This document shows, one piece after another, positions 1 through 12,351 of a stretch of 64,000 nucleotides of DNA; position 1 is the first letter of the stretch, and each line of letters begins with the position of its first letter. Position numbers and translations under genes: made by a program. This DNA is from Pelobates cultripes (Eukaryota; Chordata; Amphibia; Anura; Pelobatidae). The stretch spans positions 100,488,496 through 100,552,495 of the forward strand of contig OW240913.1 in the NCBI GenBank assembly GCA_933207985.1, given 5' to 3'. The notes beneath the pieces are model-generated. The model was not told where the DNA came from. It saw only the letters and a program-made list of their open reading frames with translations, and made no database searches.

Positions 1-1364
1 TCCTGCTGTGGATCATTTCTGGCCTTGGCTTCTGATAACCAGTACTCTTTTTACAAATCTTGCTTAGATGTTCTTGGTTTTTCTGGTTTTCTATTCTATG
101 TCTGGTTTTCTTTATGCTGGGTTTTGAAAAAGGCTCTATGTTTGTGTCGAAGCATTGCCAAGACCACTTTGGTGGAAGAAAGAACTGCGACTACAATATT
201 TTTTACCCTGTGTTTGAAAATGGCTTGCTGCTTGGTGGTTTAACTACAGCTGTAATGCTATTGTGTTTGTCTACACTAAACACAGTGCACTGCAGTGCAC
301 AATGTTCAACAATGGCTCAGTGCACAGTTAAAGAAAAAAATGGCTTTGCAAACTGATTCTTCATCTTTAATTACGGTGTACCCTGTCTTTTACGCTACTA
401 CTGCCACACTCAGTGTAGGCCGGGTTCACATTTGCAGTAAACTGCAGCCACACACTATTTATATTACTGAGGAAGAAGCTTGCAATGTGCAGAGCACAAA
501 CAGTGGCACAAAAGTACCATGCAAATTAAATAACCTGCCGCCGATTGAAATAGATAAGAAAAAAACAGTGTGAAAATAACATTGCTCAATCAGCTTCGGT
601 CAACTGCATCTATGGTGGTAGCAGGTGTAGCCACACTGCAAGACTCAGCCAGGCAGGGCAAAACCAATACAATAAAGAGCATTTGTAAACATTACAACCA
701 GCACATTTTAGAAAGCCTTTTTCAAAGCTTTTTCCAAAGCGTTCATAAAAGAACTTGCTCATTCAGTGCAGGCATAGTTTATTTGTGAAGTAAACTTCCA
801 TACATGAAGCCAGAAGCTTGCAATCTCCGAGGCACAAATAGTGGCATAGAATCTCTGGCATCAGAATTACTGGCTCTATCCTCAACCCCCCTCACTCTGC
901 CTACGGCAATGGTAGTAGTAGCAGAGGAGGTAACACTGATCGTCACAATTGTGCAGAATTTGATTTTGAATACTTTCTTGTTCTGCTTCTTCCCTTAGTA
1001 ATACAGATCTGTGGTATCTTTGCTGATGATACTTCATACCAGCACTAGTGATATGGTCCTTCACCATACCTCTGCTCAATTCCTTGCCACACAATCTGCA
1101 CTTTGGTTTTACTTGAAGGCACGCAAAGTTATCCACTTTGTTGGCACAATGCAGTACCCACTACCCTTTTTCATGGAGTTGCATCAGTGGTTGTCACAAT
1201 ACCTGCCTATACACTAGCACTTGGTTAAATAATGTTAATGGAAATGTTTATGATGCTGACAGTGATGCTATTGCTGTTATGTGGTAGTGTTTGTGCTAAC
1301 AATGGCAGTGGTTGAGTTACTGTGCCACATGAGGCATAGCTAATGTTTCTTGGAGGTCTCCAAT
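1..1364. other. Unassigned non-coding DNA
   Basis: No recognisable gene or element. Only short open frames occur and none resembles a known family. A perfect 16-bp palindrome (GTGCACTGCAGTGCAC) lies at 285-300. The run of TG and CA words suggests old repeat-derived DNA. Confidence 0.5.
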
Positions 1365-1555
1365 AAAAAAATAGCTGTGGTCAAAGGAGCTGCAGGGCCA
1401 GTGGAAGCATCAGCACATGTTGTTGCAGCTTGCAAAGGCTGAGGAAAGAAACTGCCTCCTGGATGTTGAATCCAACATAACGGACATGCTGCTAATCCCA
1501 CTATCAGGAGGCTGAATACTACTAAAGTTAAACGTGATGGTAGTGTCAGTCATGG
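1365..1555 (+). repeat. Dispersed direct repeat, copy 1
   Basis: This segment matches 3245-3425 in the same orientation. Shared strings include AGCTGTGGTCAAAGGAG, GGACATGCTGCTAATCCC and GATGGTAGTGTCAGT. The copies differ by substitutions and small gaps, so they are old. The family is not recognised. The two copies flank the LTR at 1997-2980, so a local duplication or an older element split by that LTR are both possible. Confidence 0.8.
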
Positions 1556-1799
1556 GCGTCCGCAGGAAATTTTCCAGAGGAGGAATAATTGCAATAAAAT
1601 TCATGCTCTGCCCCTTTTTGACAGTGCTATGAAGAGGAGGGGCATAGTCATTATCACATAAAGTGCAGGCATGGAAAAGCTTAATAAAATAATGAAGTTG
1701 CCATTGTCTGATTTGAGTGTTGCAATTTCTAATCTGTTTTCATGTTAACACTATTCAATGCACCACATTAGTCATACACACATGATCAAGGCACTATAA

Positions 1800-1996
1800 C
1801 TGAATTATAAAAATAATAATGACTGCACACAAAGCTACTGCCACAGCACTAGGTAGCATGCACAGCAGTTGCCACAGTACTAGGAGACACTCACAGCACT
1901 AGCTACAGCACCAGAATGTACCCACAGTACCAGATTGCACCCACAACACTTCCTGCACCTTATACATGCCAGTAATAATAATAATAATAAAGGGCC
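1800..1996. repeat. Degenerate CACAGCACTAG-type tandem tract and (AAT)n
   Basis: Loose repetition of words such as CCACAGCACTAG and GCACCCACAACAC runs to about 1960. A short (AAT)n run at about 1973-1990 directly precedes the LTR. Confidence 0.5.
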
Positions 1997-2980
1997 TGTG
2001 ACAAAATCCACTTTGCCACTGGGTTTTGGAGAGTACTACTTGCTAGCCTTTTACCTTTTAACTATGGCCCCTGTGACTTTTTATGTTCTAAGGCACTATT
2101 TCTGCCTATGGGGATTGTTGACAATGGCTCTTTAAACTTTCTAAATAGTCGAAATGCCACTTTGGATATAGCCGAAGTGTCGAAGTGGCCACCATTCGAC
2201 ATTCTAACATGTGGCGGTGGCCATTTTGTTTAGTCGAACGTGATAAGCTGTGTTTTGTCGTCAAGTTCATGGAACTCAAATTGGACACGCAACGGTATGA
2301 ACACCGCTCTCTGAGACAATTTCAACGGCACTTCAACATTGATTTGACCGTTCGTGCATTCGAAGTGAACTTAGCCATTGGAAATAGACCAGCCGCACAG
2401 CCAAATTCTCTGGAACTGTTTTGGGCATGAAATCATGCATGTGGTCGGTCAAAAGAGACCTCTAGCTAACTTTGGAATCCCTGCTCTGATCTGGGTGATT
2501 TTTGAATATGTTGTTCACCCAGATCAGGGCTATCCAGGGATGGGGATATGTTGGAGTTTTGGGGTGTTTCTGCACTTTGGGTAAAAATGGGTACTTTCTG
2601 CCTGTGGATAATTGAGTTAGTTCATTATCCATTTAATTATATCACAGGCAGAGGGGAGGGATTGCTGACTGTATGTGGGAGTGTTACAGTGATAATTATT
2701 GTTCACATTGGTTTATGTCCCTTGTGTCTCAGAGAGAGCACTTAAGTCTGTGGTTTCTTTGTAGTTAATGAGCCGTGGGGGTGGTCAGTGTTCGGTAGAT
2801 ATGTCTACCGAATGCAGGAAAAGTGTTTCTGTTCGGGAACAGAATATAAAACAACCCAGGGAAAGTTCTTGTGAACAGAAGGGAAATGTATTAAGTTTGG
2901 CCCATAATGGGCAGAAGGCTAGCTTCCACATTCCTCCAGAGATTTGTGGCAAACATCCAGGGTGAGGAGCGTTTGTCACA
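1997..2980 (+). mobile_element. LTR of a retrotransposon, probably solo
   Basis: The segment begins TGTGACAAA and ends TTTGTCACA, a perfect 9-bp terminal inverted repeat starting TG and ending CA, as LTRs do. A TATAAAA box lies near 2846-2852 in the right half, where U3 meets R. Three hairpins lie inside: perfect 13-bp arms at 2487-2499 and 2515-2527, an imperfect one near 2599-2650, and TTCGGTAGA/TCTACCGAA near 2790-2811. No primer-binding site or internal coding region follows, so it looks solo. The flanks (GGGCC and ATATC) do not form a target duplication. Orientation follows the TATA box. The family (perhaps gypsy-like) is not established. Confidence 0.65.
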
Positions 2981-3244
2981 ATATCCATGTCTAATATTTA
3001 TAAACTCCACATTTGCTGTATTAATCCAATACCATACTGTACTAGCCCTGCATGTGCATCATTAACCCCCAAACTTGCAGCATTTTACATGCACCCCAAC
3101 CTGTATATTAACAAATATGGGGCATTAAATTGGCACTATCGCAAATTAAATATTACAGGATACTTACATCTAACAATGAAAGAATGCCAAAATCAAACTC
3201 TGATGACATTGGTGGACCCTCCCTTAGTTGCTTCTTTGGGGTCT
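2981..3244. other. Unassigned spacer between LTR and repeat copy 2
   Basis: Nothing recognisable. It has an open frame of about 90 codons from 2987 with no family resemblance. Confidence 0.4.
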
Positions 3245-3425
3245 ATAATAAATAACTAGCTGTGGTCAAAGGAGATGCAGTGCCAGTAGACGTTGTTGCA
3301 GAATGAAAAGAATGAGAAAAAAAAACTGCCTTCTTGATGTTGGATCGAACATACCGGACATGCTGCTAATCCCACTATCCTGATCCGAATACTACTAAAG
3401 TTAAAGGTGATGGTAGTGTCAGTGG
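3245..3425 (+). repeat. Dispersed direct repeat, copy 2
   Basis: Second copy of the repeat at 1365-1555, same orientation. It shares AGCTGTGGTCAAAGGAG and GGACATGCTGCTAATCCC and then diverges after GTAGTGTCAGT. Confidence 0.8.
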
Positions 3426-5221
3426 AGGTTGAGGATCAATGATACAATGGCAAGCTTCTGTCTCTCACTCAAAGTTAGCAGAATAGCACTCCATATTGCC
3501 ACATTTTGTGGAACATTCCCATCTTTTTGGTGATGGGTAACACGTAGAGGAATGTAATCAACTCTGTTCCTTTTAGACCGATTCTTTATTACTTTATTTC
3601 CCTCCTGCAGCATATGACTGCTACTTTCTGCACTGAGGCACTATTCCTATACTACCCATATTGTATTTAGATCTTCCCAGTATAATCAGAAATATCCTTC
3701 CCTGGATCTTTCTTGCTGCACTGCTTCTCCTAGGATTTAAAAAGTGAAAATACTTTATTTTGATGAATACCCTCCAGTTAATTGACAATGACTATAATAA
3801 TATGTTTTTGTTGTTACCATTGTCTTTATAGTTGAATTATAACGACAGTAGATTGCTGATATATCAAAATAAACAATACGATGCTGGTTAATAATGCATT
3901 TTTCACTACTGTAAAATAAGTATAATATATGTTTCATTTTAATGTTTCCATTTTTACCTTGTGATATGCCTAGATTTCATTCATAAGATTTCAGATTTCA
4001 TTCATGAAATGGGATGTCTATTTTTTGCTATCTTTTATTTTCACAAGCTAGACTTTTCAATGGGTTTGCCCTTCATCCTGTGATATATGGATTGGTCAAT
4101 CTTTCCACTAGGTAAAAACAAAAAGACAATTTATAGTGCTTTCAAAAGAATCACAAAAAAAAACCTTAGACACAAAGAAACATGATGGGGGAAAAGGCAG
4201 AGAAGGGTGCTGTTAAACATATTTAATAGATATACCTGTAATGTTCTCTTGAAGAAAAGAGACAACTCTTAAGTAGCATTAAAACAGATGAACGTAACGA
4301 CCTTTAAACAGTAAGATAATTATTCTGTCTTCTGCAGTGACAAAGCTTTCCTTCCTGGACAAATCAATGCTCAATTGCAATGCCAATATTCTTTTATTTT
4401 TGATCAAAAGAACAATTCAAATGATGATAATTTATACTAATTTTAACACAAATTATATAAATAGGTAACGTTTTGCTATTGTCCAACATAGAAGATGAAT
4501 CCACCATTGCATGTCTGTGACAAAGACCTATAGATTGCTTGCATAAATGTGTATAAAACTCCTTACTTATACACATACATATATAATATGTATTTGTTCA
4601 AATATATACAGTGGTTCAAAGTTAAATTATATGGTATTACCTTTTTATATGTCTTAGCTTAGACCCAAGATTAGATATACATTTCTATATTGTATAAAAT
4701 GAACAGGAATATCAAATAAGAAAACATTTTTTATTTGAACACGACTAAATTACGTTAAAACATAAGTTACGACCACAGAAATCAATTGACCCACTTAACC
4801 TTCCACAAATTTAAAAGCTTGTCTTCTAAACACAAAGGTAGAACTACTTAACCAATGTTGATAAATGCCTAAGTTTATCAGATGAGCAGCTAAAATCAAT
4901 TCAGGCCAACATAGAAAGGGACAAGAAAATGCAAATCATGTTCAGTGTTAGTTGGGTAACAAAATATCATCTACAGCAACACAATAAGTGTTTCACATTT
5001 TAATCTGCTCTCTATGGTGTTGCAGATAGAGAAGAAGACCCAGATGACATTTGGGTCATACAGTATTTACTGGCATAAGCCAAGCACTTACATGGCTGTC
5101 AAGACCCGTAGGACAGTACATGCCTAACGGTGGATGTACTTGATGATCCTTGAGGCCAACTGCAGATATTCTTGATTCTGACATCTGTCCAATAAAATGA
5201 AACGTATGATCCACGATCTTA
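3426..5221. other. Unassigned AT-rich DNA
   Basis: AT-rich, with no open frame above about 65 codons and no repeat I can name. No RNA-gene signature was seen. Confidence 0.5.
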
Positions 5222-5599
5222 GATGAGATCATCTTCCTGCTCGCCCGCACCTCCCACGCCTCACCCTTCTGTCAGTCCCTACATTGGCTTCCTGTAAGAT
5301 ATAGGGCTCAATTTAAAATTCTGGTTCTTGCTTTCAAATCTCTACATAATGCTGATCCCACCTATCTATCCCTCCTAATACACAAGTATGTCCCGTCTAG
5401 GCCCTTACGCTCTGCTGAAGACTTACGTCTATCTTCTGTCCATTCTCCCACCTCTGATGCTCGCCTTCAAGACTTCTCAAGGGCTGCACCGTTCCTGTGG
5501 AACTCGCTTCCCTCCTTCGTTGGATGCTCACCCAGTCTCCACTCCGTCAAAAAATCATTAAAAACCCACTTCATAAAGGCGTATCAATTAAACGGTTAA
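5222..5599 (+). pseudogene. L2-type reverse transcriptase, C-terminal fragment
   Basis: One frame stays open to a TAA at 5597-5599 and gives a typical L2/CR1-clade C-terminus. SLHWLPVRYRAQFKIL is followed by an LAFKSLH segment, then AAPFLWNSLP and SLKTHF near the end. In intact elements this lies after the polymerase core of ORF2, which primes reverse transcription at the genomic target. There is no start codon, endonuclease or YxDD motif, so it is a dead 5'-truncated copy. The reading frame is uninterrupted from the first recognisable residue, which suggests moderate age. There is no sign of host use. Confidence 0.85.
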
Positions 5600-5837
5600 T
5601 AGCTCCAGACTGATTCCTCTCTTGCAAATGTCACTAGTCTAATACTATCCTTACTTTTTGTGTCACTTTACCTCACTCCCTCTAGCATGTAAGCTCATTG
5701 AGCAGGGCCCTCAACCCCTCTGTTCCTGTGTGTCCAACTTGTCTGGTTACAACTACATGTCTATTCGTCCACCCATTGTAAAGCGCTGCGGAATTTAATG
5801 GCGCTATATAAATAATAACATAATAATAATAATAATG
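5222..5837 (+). mobile_element. L2-type LINE, 5'-truncated 3' end
   Basis: Contains the C-terminal part of an L2-type reverse transcriptase, a 3' untranslated region and a terminal (ATA)n-like tail at about 5810-5837, as L2 elements have. The 3' region from about 5588 recurs at 18750-18998, including GTAAGCTCATTGAGCAGGGC and the GCTGCGGAATTT..GGCGCT string, which supports a real family end. Confidence 0.9.
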
Positions 5838-7747
5838 ATAACCTCCAACACATTGTTGATTTTCTAAATAGCAATAACCAAAAGTATTGGTTATTGGTTT
5901 AATGCAATTAAAACAGAAACCAAAAGGATGAAATTGTTAATTTACACAATGTATTAGTGGACCAAAAACTAATAGAAGCTACCCAAATTCAGAGTCTACA
6001 ACTTAGCGGAACTTGAACTCTTCTTTAACAGAACAATTTTCTAATTTATGGTGCCCTGAAACCAATGCACACTTGGGCGCCTGGAAACTTTTTTTCAAGA
6101 TTATATACTGGTTTTGGTACCCAATGCAGAATCTGAAATGGTGGCCATAGACAGGATCAGACTACGTAGAAGGCACTCCTTCCCGAACAGGCAAATTTCA
6201 AAAAGCCGGCTTGATTTGAGTTGATCAGTCAATACCATGTTCAGGAAGATAGCATTTCACTGCCTTACACAAGCGCTATGTGAGATTAAAGTGTTATTCT
6301 TCTCATTAACATCTTCAATGGCTAGGGGAATACAAAATCAAAATCAATGAAGATGACAAAGGAATGAGTGATTCTCACATCATCATCATCATCATCATCA
6401 TCATCCATGAGGAGCACCGCCACCACACCCCCTTGAAGTAAGTCTGTAGCATCTTCTTGGTACAATGTCTTTTTTCCTTTTGATGGGGGATCTCTCCCTA
6501 ATGTGTTTTTCACAAAATAGACTTTGGTACAGTCATTATCCAGTTATAGCATCTGTCCAGCAGTGTAAGTATGTAAAGTCTGCCTATTGCCAGATTCTGT
6601 GTTCATTAATTCTAATGGAATATAGTTTTTATTTTCAATTAGTGCACCTTAAAAAGGGACAGTCTGCCCCTGCTGGACTACAACTTATTGCTCAGTAAGA
6701 TTCCAGCTGAGACTGACTGGTGGGAGTTGAAATATGTACCTAATGTAGTAGGACAGTGAACCAAACACTTGCCAAACAGCTTATGTAGAATAGAATTCTA
6801 GTCAACTTCATCCAAAGGTTGGTTGAGCATTATAAGAATGTTAGCACACAAAAGCTTTATATAGAAAATCATCATTTTAATGGACTAATGAATGTTATTT
6901 AAAAGCAACACTTAAACTAATACTGTCCTAAGGATTTTGTATCAGAATGCCTAAATTTCAATACCAGGCTTGGAGGTTTGTTTGTGGCTGCATTGTTATT
7001 CAGCTAAATTTGGGCCAATTGGCTACCCAACATAAAAACAGAATTCCAATCTGCTACATGCCCTAATACCGAAGCAACCGCAATAGCCAATGTACAAATA
7101 CAATAACCACCCATTTCTAAAAAGAGGGAGAGCATTATTAACTTCGGAAGCCATGTCTAGAGCTAATTAAATATATTTTTAGGACTTAAAAAATATTTGT
7201 GAAAATTGTATTATTTTCCATAATTAATAATATGCATTGAGACAAAATATATACAGTCTTAGGCATATAATTAACATTTTTATAATTATTATTGTTTGTT
7301 TATTTTCAACTGAAAATGTAAGAGTGTTAGATGAGATATAAACACATTTCCAAATGCATTTTTCAAAAACTCAAGAACTATTTATGACTTTGTTGAGTGC
7401 ACTTTAGTGGCTGTCGACTAGACAGAGCAATAAAAAGAAAATGCATAAAATACATTTTATTAAAACAGAATACAGCCTCTCTCTGTTTTGTTTGGGGCTG
7501 TTTCCTGTTACAATCTGTGGAGACTGCAACTGTCTGCAACATTAGCCATCAATAGGCAATAACTGGACAGTCTTATCTCTAGATATCAATGTACAGATAG
7601 TTAACTTGAGTAGCAGTTCTATCAGATGCCCTGCAGTTTTTCATGTGACTAGGATAGCTTTCTAAAAAGATTTCTTTTTAAAGGGAGAAAAAAAAAACAA
7701 GATTATCATAATGGATATGTGTTAACCTTTGGTGGTATAGTATAGGA
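5838..7747. other. Unassigned DNA with (CAT)n microsatellite
   Basis: No coding or element signal. A (CAT)9-like microsatellite lies at about 6378-6404. It makes an aspartate run in an antisense frame that has no other support. Confidence 0.55.
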
Positions 7748-7882
7748 CAGGCATAGGCAACCTTCCGCACTCCAGATGTTTTGGAATACACTTCCCATGA
7801 TGCTTTGCCAGCATTATGGGTGTAAGAGCATTATGGGGGTGTAGTCCACAACATCTGGAGTGCCAAAGGTTGCCTATCCCTG
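7748..7882. mobile_element. hAT-type MITE with perfect 8-bp target duplication
   Basis: 135 bp. It starts CAGGCATAGGCAACCTT and ends AAGGTTGCCTATCCCTG. Inside the ends, GCACTCCAGATGTT pairs with AACATCTGGAGTGC. It is flanked on both sides by GTATAGGA (7740-7747 and 7883-7890), the 8-bp duplication hAT transposases make. It has no coding capacity, so it would have been moved in trans. Confidence 0.95.
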
Positions 7883-7984
7883 GTATAGGAGATTTGGTGG
7901 AAGATTTTGTCAAAGCAAAAATAAAGCACAATCACCATGGAAACCAATAATGTCTCTCAAAAACTTGCACCCATATTGCCCTTA

Positions 7985-8135
7985 AAGGAAGATAATAGAA
8001 GGGTTAAAAGGAAAAATTGTATGCTCAGTAGTGTAATTGCTTAGCAGTATAATTATTTTGTAACAAAACTTTTACTGTTTGTAACTAAGGTTTTCAAGGC
8101 CAGCAGTTGTGAGGAGTATTGATACACCCATTATA
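7985..8135 (+). repeat. Direct repeat shared with 17150-17262, copy 1
   Basis: Shares ATAGAAGGGTTAA, CTCAGTAGTGTAATTGCTTAG, GGTTTTCAAGGCCA and GTGAGGAGTATTGATAC with 17150-17262 in the same orientation. The two copies lie on either side of the retroviral pol remains, so they could be LTR remnants. This copy ends next to the T2-type MITE at 8141. Confidence 0.7.
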
Positions 8136-8140
8136 TGGAG

Positions 8141-8390
8141 TTAAAGGACCACTCTAGGCACCCAGACCACTTCAGCTTAATGAAGTGGTCTGGGTGCCAG
8201 GTCCAGCTAGGGTTAACCCATGTTTTTATAAACATAGCAGTTTCTGAGAAACTGCTATGTTTATGAATGGGTTAAGCCTTCCCCCAAATCCTCTAGTGGC
8301 TGTCTCATTGACAGCCGCTAGAGGCGCTTGCGTGCTTCTCCCTTTGAAAATCACAGTGAGAGCATGCAAGCGTCCATAGGAAAGCATTGG
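8141..8390 (+). mobile_element. T2-type MITE, truncated
   Basis: Begins TTAAAGGACCACTCTAGG, then a subterminal hairpin (CACCCAGACCACTTC with GAAGTGGTCTGGGTG). It matches the reverse complement of the complete element at 63282-63788 as far as TCCATAGGAAAGCATT, then the match stops and the opposite end is missing. T2 MITEs insert at TTAA and are grouped with Kolobok-type transposons. Confidence 0.85.
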
Positions 8391-10044
8391 TAATAGAACT
8401 TATGGGGTAACTCTTCCAGGTAAAAGAAGGGGTACAAGTTATGTTTGTGCAGAAATTCTTTCAGGTTAGGAAAGGGGTACAGTTATTTGGTTTTAACTGC
8501 AGGTAAAGCTTTTCATCCTGGGTTCTGGTTGGTGACTAGATAGTAGTCTTGGGACAGATGACATTTTGGCTCTCCAGTAGGAATAGGGGAAAAGGAGGTT
8601 TTTAATTTGTTCAATATCTGGTCAAATGCATCATTTAAGACAAAGGTACTGACAGCTGCATGGAACATGAATACTAAACAAAATGAGCAAATAAAAAACA
8701 ATGTGTTGTTTTTGAGAAATAATTGTACATTGGTTGCAAACATAATATTTGAAAATTAACCATTTCACCCCCATTGTCCAACAAGGGTATCTCTCTGAAA
8801 CGGTTGTTGAGGTAGAGTTAAAAGAGGAAAGGGATGGGGAAAGAATGTTCAAATGTTATTATCTTAAATGATGTTGAAGATTGTATTACCACAGGCTAAG
8901 CGTTAATGGGCTAAAAAAGGAGTTAAACACAAACAGAACACAAAATTAAAACAGTTTGTTTTGTGAAAGAGCAAAAGATTCCCTATCAGCATCGCCCACC
9001 CCCTCCTTCATAGATAATAACTGAGCAGGTGAGCTAGAACTGCAACGTTTCCCTCCCCCCATTTTTTGCAAAAGGAGGGGCACGAAATTCAGAATATAAG
9101 AGATTAGATAAGAGAAATGCATATTTTTATTGCTATATCTTAACAGAACAAATGAGTACACTCAAAAACAATTTTTGTAAACGGAACTTGTTTAAGGTGC
9201 TACATAAATTGTTGACACTGTAATTAAATGTTAATGTGTTGTGCTTCAATTAAAGAAAAGCACCCTGCGTGCTACATGGTGAGCAAAAATGTATGATCAA
9301 AAATGATTGGAGAAATATATGATCCTCAATTCGAACTAAGCAGGATGGGGACCACAATGATTCCCCTCCAAGAGACTTTGATGCTTGATGGAAGTGGTGA
9401 TTTGGTTACTAGATGTGTACGTCCCATACTTAACCCTTGACCTGATAAATTGTAAATCAAATAACCCCTCATATGCCGAGGACCCTGGTAGAATAACAGC
9501 TTTATTTTACACTAATTTTTAGTAATTTAAACCTTCATGGAGATCTACAGATTTTATTGCACAGCTTATTAACCCCTCAAGAGAAGTTCATTGATATTAT
9601 AGTGTACATTATACTAGTTTGCTTCTTTAAGGATATATGTAAAAGGCAGACTGCTCATTTAATGAATTCTGAACAGCCTTTCATCTTTTATCCTGGGTCT
9701 AAAAAGTAATTTAGACCCCAATTTATAAATTCTTTATCCCTTGTCTTCATGCCAATTAAATTTGACCTATCCTTTTTTCAGGTTGCACCTCGTCTAAAAG
9801 TTGGTCTTGAGACATATCATAGGAATGAGGGTCACAGACAGCACCCACTATGGATAATTACATCTGCTACTTTGCTGGCATCCTGGATCGTAATCTGATG
9901 AGCCTTATACCACTTACCTTATCCCATGTAATTAAGTGTTTTATAGAGCTATCATGTACAATAAATGCCTCTTACATGTAAGAGAGGGTTCCAAGTTGGA
10001 ATGATGAAAAATGTTGCCTAAGTTGGAATTATAGATCTTTAAAT
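8391..10044. other. Unassigned DNA upstream of the retroviral pol
   Basis: If the provirus was complete, gag should lie here, but no frame shows a recognisable capsid or zinc knuckle. Short open frames only. Confidence 0.5.
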
Positions 10045-10790
10045 TTGAATATCATTGGATACCTTTGTGTTAGAGGGTATCAGGGGGGCAGGGTGGAGAG
10101 GAGCTTTGTCATGCTCGTATTTGGCCAGTTGTTTTCTATATTCCAAGAGAAGCCAATTAAAGTAAATGTGGGACTTAAAGAAATTGAATTTCTTGTAGAT
10201 ACTGGTGCTACATTGTCATATGTTTAAAATTGGATAATTAAGTAATACAAAATGTTGCTATGACTGGACCCAGGGAGACACCAACACAAACTCTCTTTCT
10301 GAATCTTATAGGTATTACAATCCAGGGGAAAAGAGTTAAAAACATGAATTTGAATTTGTGAGATATCCTTTCAGGTGATTAGATCAAGGTTAACTTGCCC
10401 GCTGATTAGATGCTGTCTATAAGTGACCATCAGGCACCAAAGGAGTTAACACTCCTAAAGGAGATTTGTTACAATGTTATTCCTGATACTTGGGCAACTG
10501 GCAAAGATGAATTATCCAGAAAATGCCATACCTGTAAATTTTATTATATTGAAATCATCATCCCAGGCTGTGAGATTTGGATAATGCCTCAAAGCCTTGA
10601 GGCATACAAACAATTCCAGAGTTACAGATTGCGAAACAGACTTTTATCACTGAAGGATGTTTGCTAGTTCTCAAGTGCTGCTATATTTTCTAAAGGAAAA
10701 TCTGCAGGTGACGTACCTGATTGCTGCTTGTTCCAGACTCTGGTCAGAATCTCAGATTACAGACTTTTGTTATTCAGTCAAAGAAATATG
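10045..10790 (+). pseudogene. pol: Endogenous retrovirus, protease and start of pol (decayed)
   Basis: The aspartyl protease signature LVDTGAT is encoded at 10192-10212, preceded by a KPIKVNVG-like strand and followed by a stop. Downstream frames, including one open at 10410-10667, have the position and feel of the protease-to-reverse-transcriptase linker of class I (gamma/epsilon-like) retroviruses, but are too decayed to place with confidence. The gene is broken by stops and frameshifts and then by the LINE from about 11033. Reverse transcriptase and RNase H resume at about 13540. This is an inactive germline relic and no env gene was recognised. Confidence 0.7.
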
Positions 10791-11519
10791 ATGCCATGGT
10801 TAACACTCGCCCCCCAAGGGAAAAGGGTACCATGACACCAAACCTCTAAATTGGAGGACGGTCGCCTAATCTGTGCTCTCAAAGAGGGGGTAACCCTCAA
10901 ACTTAAAGTACAGGAACCAGTATGAACCCACTGTGTACTTCTAAACAAGGAACAAACTGGGGGAGAACACAGAGAAGTAGAGAAAATATATAGAACTAAG
11001 TAAAATTGATAGGACCCTGGTTGTATAGGGAGAGGTATTAGCAGTAGAAAGAGGGAATGCCATTGTACAGAACACTGGTGAGACCTCACTTGGAGTATTG
11101 TACACAGTACTGGACATAGGCGTGCGCAGCCTATTGCATTAGGGTGTGCACCCTAAAGCACAAGCACACGCCGCATATATATATGTGTTTATGTATATAT
11201 ATATGTGTATATATACATACACATATATACACACATACACACACTGCTGTGTGTGTGCTGTGTGAGGGTGCTGTTAGTGTGATGTGTGTGTGACGGTGCT
11301 GGTAGTGTGCTATGTGGGTGAGGGTGTTTGTGTGTGCGTGCTTGTGAGGATGCTGTTAATGTACTGTGTGTGAGGGTGCTGTTTGTGTGTGTGTGTGCGC
11401 TTGTGAGGGTGCTGTTAATGTACTGTGTGTGAGGGTGCTGTTTGTGTGTGAGGGTACTGGTAGTGTGCTGTGTGTGTGTTTGTTAGGGTCCTGTTTGTGT
11501 TTGTGAGGGTACTGTTAGT

Positions 11520-12262
11520 GTGCTGTGTGTGTGTGAGGGTGCTGTTTGTGTGCTATGTGTGTTTGTGAGGGTGCTGTATGTGTGTGTGGGTGCTGTATGT
11601 GTGTTGGTGCTGTGTATGTCTGTGGGTGCTGTATGTGTGTGGGTGCTGTATGTGTGTGGGTGCTGTGTATGTCTGTGGGTTCTGTATGTTTGTGCGTGCT
11701 GAATGTCTGTGGGTGCTGAATGTTTGTGGGTGCTGTGTATGTCTGTGGGTGCTGTATGTGTGTGGGTGCTGTATGTGTGTGTGGTGCTGTATGTGTGTGG
11801 ATGCTGTATGTGTGTGGGTGCTGTATGTGTGTGGGTGCCGTGTATGTGTGGGTGCTGTATGTCTGTGGGTGCTGTATGTCTGTGGGTGCTGTATGTCTGT
11901 GGGTACTGTGTATGTCTCTGGGTGCTGTGTATGGGTGCTGTATGTCTGTGGGTGCTGTATGTGTGTGGGTGCTGAATGTCTGTGGGTGCTGTATGTCTAT
12001 GGGTGCTGTGTATGTCTGTGGGTGCTGTATGTGTGTGGGTGCTGTATGTGTGTGGGTGCTGTGTATGTGTGGGTGCTGTGTATGTCTGTGGGTGCTGTAT
12101 GTCTGTGTGTGCTGTATGTGTATGTGCTGTGTATGTGTGTGTGCTGTATGTGTGTGGGTGCTGTATGTGTGTGGGTGCTGTGTATGTCTGTGGGTGCTGT
12201 ATGTCTGTGTGTGCTGTATGTGTGTGTGCTGTGTATGTGTGTGTGTGCTGTATGTGGGTGGG
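11520..12262. repeat. Minisatellite, GGGTGCTGTATGTGTGT unit
   Basis: Tandem units of about 17-19 bp, alternating GGGTGCTGTATGTGTGT and GGGTGCTGTGTATGTCTGT. Open frames of about 250 codons on both strands are artefacts of this periodicity. Confidence 0.95.
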
Positions 12263-12351
12263 TGATTGTGGGGGTGGGAGTTCATTACTTGCTATCCCCC
12301 CTCCCTTCTTACCTTTTGTAGGGAGGGGGGATAGTGCTGCTGTGATCCCTG

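Noticed and set aside
285..300. Perfect palindrome as a regulatory operator
   Set aside because: An isolated 16-bp palindrome in unassigned DNA, with no promoter or gene nearby; chance is a sufficient explanation.
6322..6513. Asp-rich protein on the minus strand
   Set aside because: The aspartate run is the (CAT)n microsatellite read antisense; no other support.
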